A DNA stretch of 64,000 nt from Globodera rostochiensis (taxonomy: Eukaryota; Nematoda; Chromadorea; Rhabditida; Heteroderidae): positions 62,001 through 126,000 of the forward strand of contig JAEVLN010000039.1 of assembly GCA_018350325.1 (NCBI GenBank). Direction: 5' to 3'. Below the pieces are notes generated by a model. It did not search any database and was not told the DNA's origin. It was given only the letters and a program-made list of their open reading frames with translations. Positions 10,640 through 21,690 of the stretch are shown in pieces. The stretch's first letter is position 1. Every line of letters begins with the position of its first letter. A program made the position numbers and the translations under genes.

Positions 10640-10800
10640 AAATTAGGGTCGCCGCCGGGGGGGGGGGGACGGGGACGGGGAAAACCGGGGATCCCCGGCC
10701 ATTCTCATCCCCGTCCCCGTCCCTGTTCCCCGGTTTGTCCATCCCCGAAAACGGACCGGTCCTCATCCCCGGCGGGGGCGGGGATGAAAATGTACCCCTA
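10640..10800. repeat. G-rich repeat, possible quadruplex or MITE end
   Basis: GGGGACGGGG and CCGGGGATCCCCGG strings lie next to the 5' side of copy 3. The run of 11 G near 10650 plus several GGGG tracts could form a G-quadruplex. It has replaced the usual promoter block. Confidence 0.55.
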
Positions 10801-10924
10801 AAGATGGCCATCTCATCAGGAATTTTAATAATTATATTCATTTACTGTTTGAATTTGGCTGAGATGTGCTTTTTGACAAAAGATTTCAATCCTTTTAGGT
10901 GAATCCTCCGAAATGAATTTATGT

Positions 10925-11090
10925 CCTATTGGTTTGTCTTCCTTAAATTTTTATGTTGCGGTCCAGGTTCGGATTCGCTTGAGTGCGATCAATTTTTAAA
11001 TTTATTTTGGTTCTGTCGCGTGTGCTCCCCCACTAAAAGAATATTTAGTAATTTTTCAAATATTTTTTAATTAAAATGCAAAAATGAATT
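10925..11090 (+). repeat. Degenerate tRNA-derived repeat, second copy
   Basis: TTGGTTTGTCTTCC, a decayed box B (AGGTTCGGATTCGC) and GAGTGCGATCA are in the same order as at 1545-1690, followed by similar A/T-rich sequence. Together they suggest a SINE-like family. Confidence 0.35.
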
Positions 11091-11099
11091 TTTTGAATT

Positions 11100-11955
11100 T
11101 AGAAAATTCAAGTTGCCCTTATCCTTTATAAATGCAAATTCGATTGCAAAAAATTGTCAACTATTTTTGTGTTAAAGAATTTCTTGCAAAAATATTCTTA
11201 AATTTTAAAGAATAATAAATATTCACAAAAGAAATAAAATAAATAAAATGGTGAATTTTTTAGCCCAAATAATTTGGAGTCATTCAAAATCAATAAGGGC
11301 CATCTTTCCAATTTCTGTCAACCCTAAAATTATTGATCAGAATTGCGGGATTTGGGCAAAAACCCTTGAATTTAGTAACATCATTTATATAAAATTCCAT
11401 TTAATTTTGTTAATTATTTTTGTGTTAAAAAATTTCTCTCAAAAATTGTCTTAAATTTTAAAGAATGAGCAAAAATATACAATATTAAATATTATTATCC
11501 TACAAATGCTTATCGTTTTATAAAATGGCGCTCAATTGTGAATAATTTAAAATTCTTTCTCCCTGGAGGCAAATGAATGAAAAGGTGTTTGCAGAGTTTA
11601 ACAAAATTTTGACGATAGAAATCCGGCTCAAAAATTCAAAAAAATGATTGCCCTCTATTTTGAAAAGGTTCATCACTCGCTTACTAACTCCTTAAAAATA
11701 AATTGCAAATTATTTATTTAACAATACAATTGAGTTGTTAAAAAAACAACTATAAATTCTATTTAATCACGGAAATAGCTTTCAAGTTGAAACATTTTAT
11801 AATTAGAGGGACTTTTTAAGCAATATAAATCAATATTTTGGCTTTTTTGAGTCGACACGTTTTAATTAAAAGTTTATTTTTGATAATGGAAAATAAAGAG
11901 AAATCCTACAAATAAATAAATAATATGGAAAATGCAAAAAATCTTTTTTCTACAA
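11100..11955. other. Intergenic, AT-rich
   Basis: No supported gene. Segments near 11150-11230 resemble family 5' flanks (AATTTCT.GCAAAAAT). Confidence 0.4.
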
Positions 11956-11958
11956 AGT

Positions 11959-12404
11959 TTACAAAATTAAAGGCCCAAATGACATCATCACACCGGAAAT
12001 CACATTGTTCGGGTGTGGCACATTTTGGTGTGCACCATTTCCTGGAATAAAGAAAGCACCATTTTCAATCTTTTTAAATTATTAATTCATTTTATTATAA
12101 TTTTTAATTAAAATCATTAACCTTTGCTCGGCTTGTTGAAAAACACGTCCGCAATGTGAATGTTGTGCACATTGCCAATGTTGTGAATGGCGCCAACTTG
12201 TTTTCCAAACTTTTGACTCAAATTGCCCCAGGCTGATGATGTATTGCCAACATGGTCTGCAGCTGAACGGGCCAACTCGAACATGGCTTCGACGAAGCTG
12301 AGACTGTACGCGCATCCGTCTGAATGCCAGCAAGAACAATCAATAAACCCGAAGATCACTCTGTTCATTTGGCTAACGCCAAATACTAGCAAAGCATCAG
12401 CCAA
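11959..12404 (-). CDS. Small two-exon hypothetical protein
   Basis: Exon 1 is 12122-12404 and exon 2 is 11959-12041, separated by an 80-bp intron (GTTAATG...TTTATTCCAG) in phase 1, giving up to 121 codons with TAA at 11959. The frame is GC-richer than its surroundings. Exon 1 reads ...[40 protein letters not shown] and [18 protein letters not shown]; exon 2 continues [20 protein letters not shown]. The first codon in the open frame is TTG. The first ATG is at 12368, and a possible acceptor (CTGCAG) lies at about 12410, so an upstream exon may exist. I recognise no family. The consistent splice suggests a real single-copy gene or its 3' end. Confidence 0.5.
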
Positions 12405-12460
12405 TTACTGCAGTTGTTTACAGTGACAGAGCACTCATTAATTTAGGTAGAATTCTGTAA

Positions 12461-12700
12461 CTACCGTAACCGTGATTAGGGTCCACGCGCTGTCAGCTCA
12501 CATCAAAAAGAGTTTGGGCTGGTTTTGTATATGTTACTGGAAATTTTGGAAATTATAAAATTGACCGTTTTGAGCGGTCCATTCAATTAATTTTGGACAT
12601 TTACAAAATTTTTTCTTCAATTTAATCTCCACAATTCGACATACCGTAATCGTAATTACGGTCTAAACGGCGCTGTTAGCTTACACAAAAAATAAACAGT
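12461..12700. repeat. Two copies of a TACCGTAA-type palindromic segment
   Basis: Segments near 12463 and 12643 share TACCGTAA.CGT.ATTA.GGTC followed by GCGCTGT.AGCT.ACA. The second contains TACCGTAATCGTAATTACGG, itself palindromic. Function unknown. Confidence 0.5.
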
Positions 12701-12732
12701 ATTTTAAACCCGTGCGCAAAAAAAATGTTCAA

Positions 12733-13085
12733 GAAAGTAACTAAAACAATTTTTGGATGGGTGCGTTCATGTCCAAATTACTCTCACCGTCTGTCTCTCT
12801 CTTTTTTTAATGATATTTCTTCAAAAATAAAATTTTCAAAAAAGTAACTAAAACAATTTTTGGATGGGTGCGTTCATGTCCAAATTACTCTCACCGTCTG
12901 TCTCTCTCTTTTTTTAATGATATTTCTTCAAAAATAAAATTTTCAAAAAAGTAACTAAAACAATTTTTAGATGGGGTGCGTTGATTCCCAAATTACTCTC
13001 ATCGTCTGTCGCTCTCTCTCTTTTTTTAATGATATTTCTTCAAAAATAAAATTTTCAAAAAAGTAACTAAACAATTTTTAGATGG
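12733..13085. repeat. Tandem repeat, about 108-bp unit
   Basis: Three full units and a partial one (starts near 12734, 12842, 12950 and 13061). Each begins AAGTAACTAAAACAATTTTT, includes CTGTCTCTCTCT, and ends in AAAATAAAATTTTCAAAAA. The first two are virtually identical. Confidence 0.85.
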
Positions 13086-13252
13086 GGCAGACGCTGATAC
13101 CATTATTTTCTTCATTCCGAAATCATTATTTGGGGGGGGGGGGATGTTTTAAATCAGAGTTTTCGAATAATTCCTTTTTTTAAGGTTATTCATTCCGAAA
13201 TCATCATGAGACGCTACATATGCCAAAAAATACGTATGTTCTTCATTCCGTC

Positions 13253-13417
13253 CTCAAATTAGTGACGAGAACATTGCCAAAAATTGGAGCAAGAACTTTG
13301 GTTAGATGGAAAAGGCAATTTAAACGACAGCAATTTCATCCAAATTCTGTCGATGGACATTCTGTGAAAGAGAATGCCGGCTTAAACATTCAGGAAATTG
13401 GGAACCCAAATTTGTGA
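13253..13417 (+). pseudogene. Orphan exon 2 fragment of HTH family
   Basis: It retains SDENIAK, then after a deletion frameshift RTLVRWKRQFKRQQFHPNSV and the tail to LNIQEIGNPNL. No exon 1 is present. It lies next to ATTCATTCCGAAATCAT repeats at 13110-13205. Confidence 0.8.
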
Positions 13418-13459
13418 AGTATTTGAATAGTCAATGATTTTGAAAAAATGATTTTGACT

Positions 13460-13636
13460 CTGAATGATTTGGAAAAAATTTTCGACATAAATTTTAATGT
13501 TCCTTTGGGTGGCACCATTATTCCCACACATTATGAAAACCCCAGCAATAAATCCAAAGTTTATTTCAAATTGTGTGCGATCTTTCCATCCAAATGCATA
13601 TTGTTCAAAATAGTGGGCAAAAAAAGTATTGGCCAT
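13460..13636 (-). CDS. Possible exon, hypothetical
   Basis: A minus-strand open frame reads MANTFFAHYFEQYAFGWKDR and FEINFGFIAGVFIMCGNNGA. Its amino-acid composition is protein-like, but no splice structure or homology is evident. It could be a fragment of a decayed gene. Confidence 0.22.
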
Positions 13637-14035
13637 GCAAAATTTTGTTGTCAGAAACTATTCTATTTTCTATTGCCGAATACGTCGCGCCAAAACGATC
13701 AGCGCGCACGGCGCCAAAAAACACGCGCCTAAATGACCGGAGCCAATATATTTTTCACCACCAACAATTTCGAATTTGGATTTGAACATTCGACAGACTA
13801 AAGTTATGTTCGTGTTTCCTCTCAACCTCAATTACCTCAAATGTAAAATTTTGAGTAAATAAATTTACAAAAATTTGGACAGTTGTGAAAGACAGAAAAT
13901 GTCTGTGTAAGTCACAGCACTGATTAATTTTTGAAACCAATACTTTTAATACAAAAACAAAAATTCAATAAATAACAAAAAAATTCGCTTAATCCGATCC
14001 AAAAACGCTTTACGTTGAATCAAGGGCCTACAAAG

Positions 14036-14647
14036 TCACTTGCTTTTTATCTCATCAAGTTGTTTCAAAATTTCATGTTTTTCTAACTCAGAAAACTTTT
14101 GGTTTAAACCCAATTCTTTCATCCATTTATATATTGTTGTGCGACCAACACCCAAACAATTTTTGATATTTTTACCTCAATTTGATTCCATTCTTTGGCT
14201 GAGTGCGCGTTTGTTTTTTTCCCGATAATTATTTTTCATTTCATGGAATTTTTGAATACTTTCACGTTTTTGCTGATAAGACACAATTTTTTCAGATTTA
14301 TTGGAATCATTTTGCTGTTCATAAACACTTTGATCTTGATCTGGCGCTGAATTGTCTTCGTCTTCCGACCAATTTTCATCATAAATTTCATCAAATTTCT
14401 GTTTCAATATTTCAGCCTTAATATTTTTCTGATCAGAAGTGTTTGGAGCTTGTCCGTCTTGATCTTCTTCTTTAACATGACGACAGTTCAAGTCTTTTAA
14501 ATCATTTTCATCGTCCCATCCTTTTCCAAATATTTCATCAAATGATTTGTAAAGTTTTAATTCTTGTCCGCGTTCGCCCACAGAATTTGCATTTTTGATT
14601 AAATTCGTTGAAAAAAATGAAATAATAATTAATAACCAAACTTTCAT
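14036..14647 (-). pseudogene. Divergent, single-HTH relative of the family
   Basis: It begins MKVWLLIIISFFSTNLIKNA (signal peptide) and keeps the acidic motif in diverged form (KSFDEIFGKGWDDEND), with a second FDEIYDENW. It lacks the GQIEPNSTDQ array. A frame change follows near 14178, after which an HTH is readable (GVGRTTIYKWMKELGLNQKF), then EILKQLDEIKSK and TGA at 14036. It has one HTH instead of three and is far more divergent than any other copy. It may be an old branch or the ancestral-like form; at least one frame disruption makes it probably non-functional. Confidence 0.65.
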
Positions 14648-14769
14648 TGTCTGCAATTTCTTAAGAATTCTTTAAATTTTATTGGAAATGTTAATAATTT
14701 TAGTAATAAACTAGTTTTGTCAATAATAAAAGTTAATGCTTATTAATCAATGCTTTAAATTGGTTTCCT

Positions 14770-14932
14770 GGGGCCCTTTGCTCGTCTTGGGGTTAAGTTA
14801 ACCCGGGTTAACGCCTTAACCCGGGTTTATTTAACCCGGGTTAACGCCCGAGCTTAACCGCTTTGCTCGTCTTTAACCCGGGTTAAGGCGTTAACCCGGG
14901 TTAACTTAACCCCAAGACGAGAAAGAGGCCCC
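14770..14932. repeat. Large imperfect palindrome (foldback)
   Basis: The left arm, 14770-14827, and right arm, 14874-14932, are near-perfect reverse complements around a 46-bp spacer. Both arms carry repeated TTAACCCGGGTTAA palindromes and CTCGTCTTGGGGTTAAG. This could extrude as a long hairpin. It lies just ahead of the 15-bp satellite. Confidence 0.85.
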
Positions 14933-15128
14933 AGCGGACACGCACGCGCCCCAGCAGGATTTGTACTTGCCTACCTAAGTGTCCTAAAGAAAAATAGCGT
15001 GCGAGGAAACGAAAGGGCCCCTAGAAAGATCAATTCGTTCGAAGCCAAATTTTTCAATAAAAATATTAAATAATTACATACAGGCAATAAATTTATTATA
15101 TTTAAAATTAAATAGGCCACTCCCTAAC

Positions 15129-16708
15129 GTGAGGTGCCCAAACGTGAGGCGTCCAAACGTGAGGTGCCCAAACGTGAGGCGCCCAAACGTGAGGTGCCCA
15201 AACGTGAGGCGCCCAAACGTGAGGTGCCCAAACGGGAGGCGCCCAAACGTGAGGTGCCCAAACGGGAGGCGCCCAAACGTGAGGTGCCCAAACGTGAGGC
15301 GCCCAAACGTGAGGTGCCCAAACGGGAGGCGCCCAAACGTGAGGTGCCCAAACGGGAGGCGCCCAAACGTGAGGTGCCCAAACGGGAGGCGCCCAAACGT
15401 GAGGTGCCCAAACGTGAGGCGTCCAAACGTGGGGTGCCCAAACGGGAGGCGCCCAAACGTGAGGTGCCCAAACGTGAGGCGCCCAAACGTGAGGCGCCCA
15501 AACGTGAGGTGCCCAAACGTGAGGCGCCCAAACGTGAGGTGCCCAAACGGGAGGCGCCCAAACGTGAGGCGCCCAAACGTGAGGTGCCCAAACGTGAGGC
15601 GCCCAAACGTAAGGTGCCCAAACGGGAGGCGCCCAAACGTGAGGTGCCCAAACGGGAGGCGCCCAAACGTGAGGCGCCCAAACGTGAGGTGCCCAAACGT
15701 GAGGCGCCCAAACGTGAGGTGCCCAAACGGGAGGCGCCCAAACGTGAGGCGCCCAAACGTGAAGTGCCCAAACGTGAGGCGCCCAAACGTGAGGTGCCCA
15801 AACGTGAGGCGCCCAAACGTGAGGCGCCCAAACGTGAGGTGCCCAAACGTGAGGCGCCCAAACGTGAGGCGCCCAAACGTGAGGCGCCCAAACGTGAGGC
15901 GCCCAAACGTGAAGTGCCCAAACGTGAGGCGCCCAAACGTGAGGCGCCCAAACGTGAGGTGCCCAAACGTGAGGCGCCCAAACGTGAGGTGCCCAAACGG
16001 GAGGCGCCCAAACGTGAGGCGCCCAAACGTGAGGTGCCCAAACGTGAGGCGCCCAAACGTAAGGTGCCCAAACGGGAGGCGCCCAAACGTGAGGTGCCCA
16101 AACGGGAGGCGCCCAAACGTGAGGCGCCCAAACGTGAGGTGCCCAAACGTGAGGCGCCCAAACGTGAGGTGCCCAAACGGGAGGCGCCCAAACGTGAGGT
16201 GCCCAAACGTGAGGCGCCCAAACGTGAGGCGCCCAAACGTGAAGTGCCCAAACGTGAGGCGCCCAAACGTGAGGTGCCCAAACGTGAGGCGCCCAAACGT
16301 GAGGCGCCCAAACGTGAGGTGCCCAAACGTGAGGCGCCCAAACGTGAGGCGCCCAAACGTGAGGCGCCCAAACGTGAGGCGCCCAAACGTGAAGTGCCCA
16401 AACGTGAGGCGCCCAAACGTGAGGCGCCCAAACGTGAGGCGCCCAAACGTGAGGTGCCCAAACGTGAGGCGCCCAAACGTGAGGCGCCCAAACGGGAGGC
16501 GCCCAAACGTGAGGCGCCCAAACGTGAGGCGCCCAAACGTGAGGCGCCCAAACGTGAGGCGCCCAAACGAGAGGTGCCCAAACGTGAGGCGCCCAAACGG
16601 GAGGCGCCCAAACGTGAGGCGACCAAACGTGAGGCGCCCAAACGTAAGGCGCCCGAACGTGAGGCACCCAAACGTGAGGCGCCCAAACGTGAGGCACCCA
16701 AACGTTAG
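15129..16708. repeat. 15-bp satellite, about 105 units
   Basis: Tandem GCCCAAACGTGAGGC/T units with single-base variants (GGGAGGC, GTAAGGT, GTGAAGT). Because 15 is a multiple of three and the unit lacks stops, several frames are open on both strands; none is taken as a gene. Variant units repeat at larger spacing: GTAAGGT near 15611 and 16061 (450 bp), GAAGTG near 15761/16241 and 15911/16391 (480 bp). This shows higher-order duplication of a 30-32-unit block. It is much more GC-rich than the surroundings. Confidence 0.95.
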
Positions 16709-16719
16709 CTCACAAACGT

Positions 16720-18135
16720 GAGCGTAAGCTCTCAAATAGTTTACAAATTTTTAACTTTAATTCTGACCTTCCAAAAAAAAACTTTATTTTTATGAACAAT
16801 TTTAATTTCGGGTACCGAATTTTGTGATTTTTGTTTTCGGATTTCGGAAGTAAAATTTCGGATTTTACACGCCCTAAGAATGTTCGGAGTGAAGCACAAA
16901 TAAGATAAAAAACCTTGTTTTTTTATTAAAAATGCAAAAAAAAATTTCCTTTGAAAATTTCGGATTTCCGGTTTTGGAACTTTGGAAGTTCGCGATTTTT
17001 GAGCTTTCGGATTTTAAACGTTTCGGATTTTACAGCGGTAATTTCGGTATTCGAACGCTGTTTTATAATAAAATTTTTGAACGTTTTTACGCCCATTCTC
17101 GACCAGTACAAAATTTTTGGAATTTTTATTTTTTTTGATCAACAAAATTGGGTGAAGGTTTTTGACCTGGTTTATTACGGCTATTCACAATCGATCGCCA
17201 TTTTTATAGAATGATTATTATTTAAGAATTTTTGAGATGTCAGGAATATAATGGGCGTGATATTATTAAAGAATACATATACTTTATGTGAATGCCCATT
17301 TAAATTGAGGGCTGTCATTTATTACTTTTAATCAGTTTTTCTAAAGCTAAATAATATTTGCAAAAATTTGAATATTTTATTATTTGTATTTTGAATAGTT
17401 TTTATTAAGAATTCTGCCCCCATTTTTGCTTCAACTTCAGCAGCCCTTTTTAGACTTATTGATTTTTCTGAGGGGAGGGTCAAAAAAAAATTTGAATTTC
17501 TAATGAAATTTATTTTGAAAAATGTTTTGAAAAACAAGATCAGAAATTACAAAAAGTCAATTTATTGGGATTTTGAAATTCTCCGTATTTCCGGTCGGGA
17601 GCCGGAATTCCGGAGCCGGCCTTTTTTGCAATTCCATGTCAATTCCACCGGCAAACAACGAGAGTTGGGCAATATGTGGCTTGTTGTAAGCCCAAATACA
17701 TCAGGGGGCTATTTAATACAAAGATTTCATTTCTCCCATTTTATGGTTTTTGGATAATTAGGGCAGGGATTTTTATGATTTATCCGTTTTTTCCTGAACG
17801 CGCCTTGCTCGGAATAGCATAAATATATTGGTTTTTATTAGCTTTAAATATAATATTTCCGGGGTTTATAAACAGATGGCTCTTAGATCAAAATTTCCGG
17901 AATCGAAACTTTCAGATTTTAGGAAATTTTCCGGAAATTTTTTCCCCGAGGCATTATGTGCTAAAAAGCACCGGTTCGCAAATTGGAGAAAAGCAACGAA
18001 AACCTTCATCTGTGGCGAAATGTTGTTTTTCCTCCGGGGGGCCAATTAATTATAATTATTTAAAATAATTTTCAATTTTAATATTGTCAATCGATTGATA
18101 GTTTTATAAAATGAATATTAATTATTAAGAAAAAT
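16720..18135. other. Intergenic; dispersed repeat copy at 17500-17760
   Basis: TTTCGGATTTT-rich sequence is at 16810-17040, resembling 59780-59860 reversed. A promoter-like block without a gene is at 17225-17345. A copy of the ATTTCCGG.../CCGGCAAACAACGAGAGTT repeat, also at 23195, 26190(-), 31740 and 34440, is at 17500-17760. No gene is supported. Confidence 0.5.
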
Positions 18136-18139
18136 TAAG

Positions 18140-18300
18140 GAAATGGAATATTGATTTGGTCCCGGTTCAAATAAATATTATGAAATGCCAGGATATTTTA
18201 TATGAAAAAGCCCATTTCAGTTGTGGGCTGCCATTTATTAGTTTCAATAATTTTTTTATCAACTAAAAATATTTATTAACATTAAAAATTTGTGAAAATT
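18140..18300 (+). promoter_or_regulatory. Shared upstream block, copy 4
   Basis: It is nearly identical to the block before copy 2: TTGATTTGGTCCCGGTTCAA, ATGCCA at 18185-18190, GGGCTGCCATTTATTAG. It lies 154 bp before the former ATG at 18339. Confidence 0.45.
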
Positions 18301-18338
18301 TATTATTCTTTGAAAATTTGTTTATTTTGCCCTATACA

Positions 18339-19323
18339 ATGGAAGAATTTTGGATTATAATTTTTGTGTCATTATTTGAACAAATTCACTTGACAAAGCC
18401 GAAGCTGTAAAAGTAAAATTGGAGGAAACGCCACTAAAAACATTTGATGAAGTATTCGGAGAAGGCTGGTGGGACAAAGGTGAAGCCGAAGATTTGAAAA
18501 CGCCTGCGCCAACAAACTTTGGACAAAATGTCCATCGCCAAATCGACCGGCAGAACACCCAACTTGGACAAATTGAACCCAATTCAACTGATCAGAATCC
18601 TCCACTCACAGAGTCTGATCACTCTGATAATGCCAATTCAAGCGAAAATATTGCTGAAGATGAGCGAAAGCGTAAAATTGTCGAAGAATTCCACACAATG
18701 AAAGACGAATTTAAGCAAAAAGGAAAATATTCGGCAAAAGAATGGAATCAAATTGAAAAGAAAATTGCAAAACATTTTAAAGTCAATCGCAAAAAAATAT
18801 ATAAATGGAAAAAAGAATTAGCATTAAGCCAAAGAAATCCAAAAAATGAGCGAAAAAATTTGGTAGAGAAATTTGATCAAATGAAAGCCGAGTTACAGCG
18901 GAAGGGATTCAAAAACTCTTATCGTCACGAAATTGATAAAACTGTCGCAAAAGAGTTGGGCCTCAATTTTACAACAATTTACGCTTGGAAACGTGAATTT
19001 GGCCAATCCAGTGAGTATTTCGAGCCAAATTTATTATTATTATTATTAATATTAATTAAAAATTACAGCACAGCATAAACACTCCCCCAGCAAACAAAAA
19101 GAATTAATTAAACGTTATTATGAAATTAAGGACCAAAATCCTAAAATTAGAGACGGGGACATTGCCAAAAATGATAAAAATTGGAACAAACACTTTGGTT
19201 AGATGGAAAAGTCAATTTAAACGACAGCAATTTCATCCAAATTCTGTCGATGGACATTCTGTGGAAGAGAATGCCGCGGCAAATGTTCAGGAAATTGGGA
19301 ACTCGAATTCGAGGATTATTTGA
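18339..19323 (+). pseudogene. HTH family pseudogene, copy 4
   Basis: The ATG at 18339 and signal peptide are present, but a 1-bp deletion (TTTGAACAA for TTTGCAACAA) shifts the frame. From about 18419 the correct frame is open again through the type A acidic block, one repeat, HTH1 and HTH2 to the donor at 19011. The 58-bp intron is intact. Exon 2 (19069 on) has a 1-bp insertion before HTH3 (GCCAAAAATGATAAA) and the tail ends at TGA 19321. Two indels make it non-functional as a secreted protein. Confidence 0.85.
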
Positions 19324-20250
19324 ATGAATGGTCAAAGATTTTGAAAAAAACGATTTGACATCTGATGATCTTAAATATTTTTTTTTGACAAGTGAGATTT
19401 ACTTAAATATTGTTAAATCTGTTATGAATACATGTACCTCTTTTCTCTTGGTCTATAAAACACGAAAAATGCAATTAAACAAAAAAACAGAAATTTTCAT
19501 ATTTGGCAAGCAATTGATAAAAAACAATTTAAAATATTATTGTTGCGTCTCCCTATTAATGAAATTTGAAAGTATTTTGGGGTTCGTGCACAACCCCAAA
19601 AAAATTTGTCTCAATCTTCCTTAGAGGCCTGATTTGAATCATCCCACTCATCATTGTTGGAGGGTAGCCATCTGAATTTTCGGTACCAAACGCAATTGTT
19701 TTGGCCAAAATGCATTTGGACATACTGATCTGGACAACTGTGATAACTTGTCAATTGGGACCCAATCCAATCCCTCGGAGATGATAATTAGGGCTGGGAT
19801 TTGAGACTAAAAAAATTTTTTATCTCCTATCTTTTTTTCATCTTAATTTCTCTTATACGCCTCCATCTCTCATTTCTTTCAACTTTATCTCATTATCTTA
19901 TCTTTTCAGTCTGACATTTTCACTTTTTCTTATTCCCTCCTTATAATCCGTTTGTCTTTTTCGTCAAAATTTTAAACATCTTTCTTATACCTATTGAGGT
20001 TTCTTTGAAGTTTAAAATGTCCAAATGTAACAATATTTGGGCATTTCATCCAAAGTTCTAAATTTTAAAGACTTCTTTAGATACGGGAGAAGCTCTACCC
20101 TTCTTAAAAGCTTTAAAAATTACACATATTTAATTTTGGTTGCTAATCTCAACAATGGAAAAAATAAACATTACATTATTAAATAAAATTTCAAAAATAT
20201 ATGACGTTTTAGTTTTCGTAACTACCAAACACGCTCTCACTCCTACACAC
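19324..20250. other. Shared 3' flank, then T/C-rich spacer
   Basis: 19324-19790 matches the 3' flank of copy 2. 19800-19950 is strongly pyrimidine-rich on the plus strand (TCTC/TTTC). No gene. Confidence 0.45.
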
Positions 20251-20254
20251 GTCA

Positions 20255-20470
20255 TTTATGAGATGTCAGGAATATTGATTTAGTCCCGGTTCAAATGGGG
20301 ATTATTGATTCGGGTGGGATAATTATTAAAGAAATATGATTTACATGAATACCCATTTCAATTTCATGGGCTGCCATTTATTGTTTTTAAACATTTTTTT
20401 GGCAAAGCTAATATATTTATTAATATTTGTAAAATTTTTGAATATTTATTATTCTTTAAAATATACGTTT
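20255..20470 (+). promoter_or_regulatory. Shared upstream block, copy 5
   Basis: GAGATGTCAGGAATATTGAT, TAGTCCCGGTTCAAA, GATTCGGGTGGGATAATTAT and GGGCTGCCATTTATTG occur in the family order, upstream of the intact gene at 20640. It has ATGTCA instead of ATGCCA at the first position. Confidence 0.45.
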
Positions 20471-20639
20471 TTGAAAGATATTTCTTTTCCTCTTTAAATG
20501 CAAAAAAGTAAGCAACTTATCTAAGCCCGTAGTAGCGCTTTTCTTGCCAGCTTTTATCTTATCGAATTTTCGTTAAATTAAAATGAATTTGAATTTCATA
20601 ATAAATTTCCCTAATTCAGATTATTTTGCAAGAATAAAA

Positions 20640-21690
20640 ATGGAATATTTTTGGATTTTAATTTTTGTGTTATTCTTCGCAACAAAATCACTGGACAAAG
20701 CCGAATCCGTAAACGTAAAATTGGAGGAAACGCCACTCAAAACATTTGACGAAATATTCGGAGAAGGATGGTGGGACAAAGGTGAAGCCGAAGATTTGAA
20801 AACGCCGCCAACAATCTTTGGACAAAATGTCCATCACCAAATCGACCGGCAGAACACCCAAATTGGACAAATTGAACCCAATTCAACTGATCAGAATCCT
20901 CCTCTCACAGAGTCTGATCACTCTGATAATGCCAAAAATGGCGAAGAACAAAACAAAGTTTCTTCAAACGAAAGTATTGCAGAAGATGAGCGAAAACGTA
21001 AAATTATCGACGAATTCTTCGCAATTAAAGATGAATTTAAGCAAAAAAGAAAATATTCAAAAAAAGAATGGAATCAACTTGAGGATAAAATTGCTAAACA
21101 TTTAAAAGTCAATCGCACAAAAATATATAAATGGAAAAAAGAATTAGCATTAAGCCAAAGAAATCCAAAAAATGAGCGAAAAAATTTGGTAGAGAAATTT
21201 GATCAAATGAAAGCCGAGTTACAGCGGGACGGATTCAAAAACTCTCAAAATGAATTAGATAAAACTATCGCGAAAGAGTTGGGCCTCAGTTTTAGAACAA
21301 TTTACAATTGGAAACGAAAACTTGGCCAATCCAGTGAGTATTTTGATTTTATTAATTTATTTAAATAAAATTAAAAATTCCTTTACAGAACCAAAGAAAT
21401 ACCACCACAGCGAACAAAAGGAATTGATGAAACGTTATTATGAAATTAAAGACCAAAATCTTAAAATTAATGACGAGGACATTGCCAAAATATTGAATAT
21501 TGGAATAGCCACTTTGTATAATTGGAAAAGGCAATTTAAACGACAGCAATTTCATCCAAATTCTGTCGATGGACATTCTGTGGAAGAGAATGCCGCGGCA
21601 AATGTTCAGGAAATTGTTCGAGGATTATTTGAAATAAAGGACTTGAGAACGGATAGAGATTTTGATCAAGAATCTCGAAAAATTAAATAA
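20640..21690 (+). CDS. Secreted triple-HTH family protein, copy 5 (intact)
   Basis: Exons 20640-21333 and 21389-21690, with a 55-bp phase-1 intron (GTGAGT...TTTACAG), give 331 aa. Layout: signal peptide about 1-23 (MEYFWILIFVLFFATKS), type A acidic block with FDEIFGEGWWDK at about 35-46, a single GQIEPNSTDQ at about 76-85, a basic RKRK near 118, HTH1 about 118-172 (IAKHLKVNRTKIYKWKKELA), HTH2 about 179-231 (IAKELGLSFRTIYNWKRKLG) and HTH3 about 241-285 (IAKILNIGIATLYNWKRQFK). The tail is longer than usual, running past NVQEIVRGLFEIKDLRTDRD to KIK. The HTHs resemble the N-terminal DNA-binding HTHs of Tc/mariner-type transposases and homeodomain-like proteins. The export signal plus nuclear-type domains suggest an effector; this is inference. 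Confidence 0.8.

Noticed and set aside
15129..16708. CRISPR-like array
   Set aside because: Units are contiguous with no spacers, in a eukaryotic context.
15074..16735. Several 520-550-codon open frames on both strands
   Set aside because: They are produced by a 15-bp satellite without stop codons; all frames are equally open, and there is no start context or non-repetitive domain.
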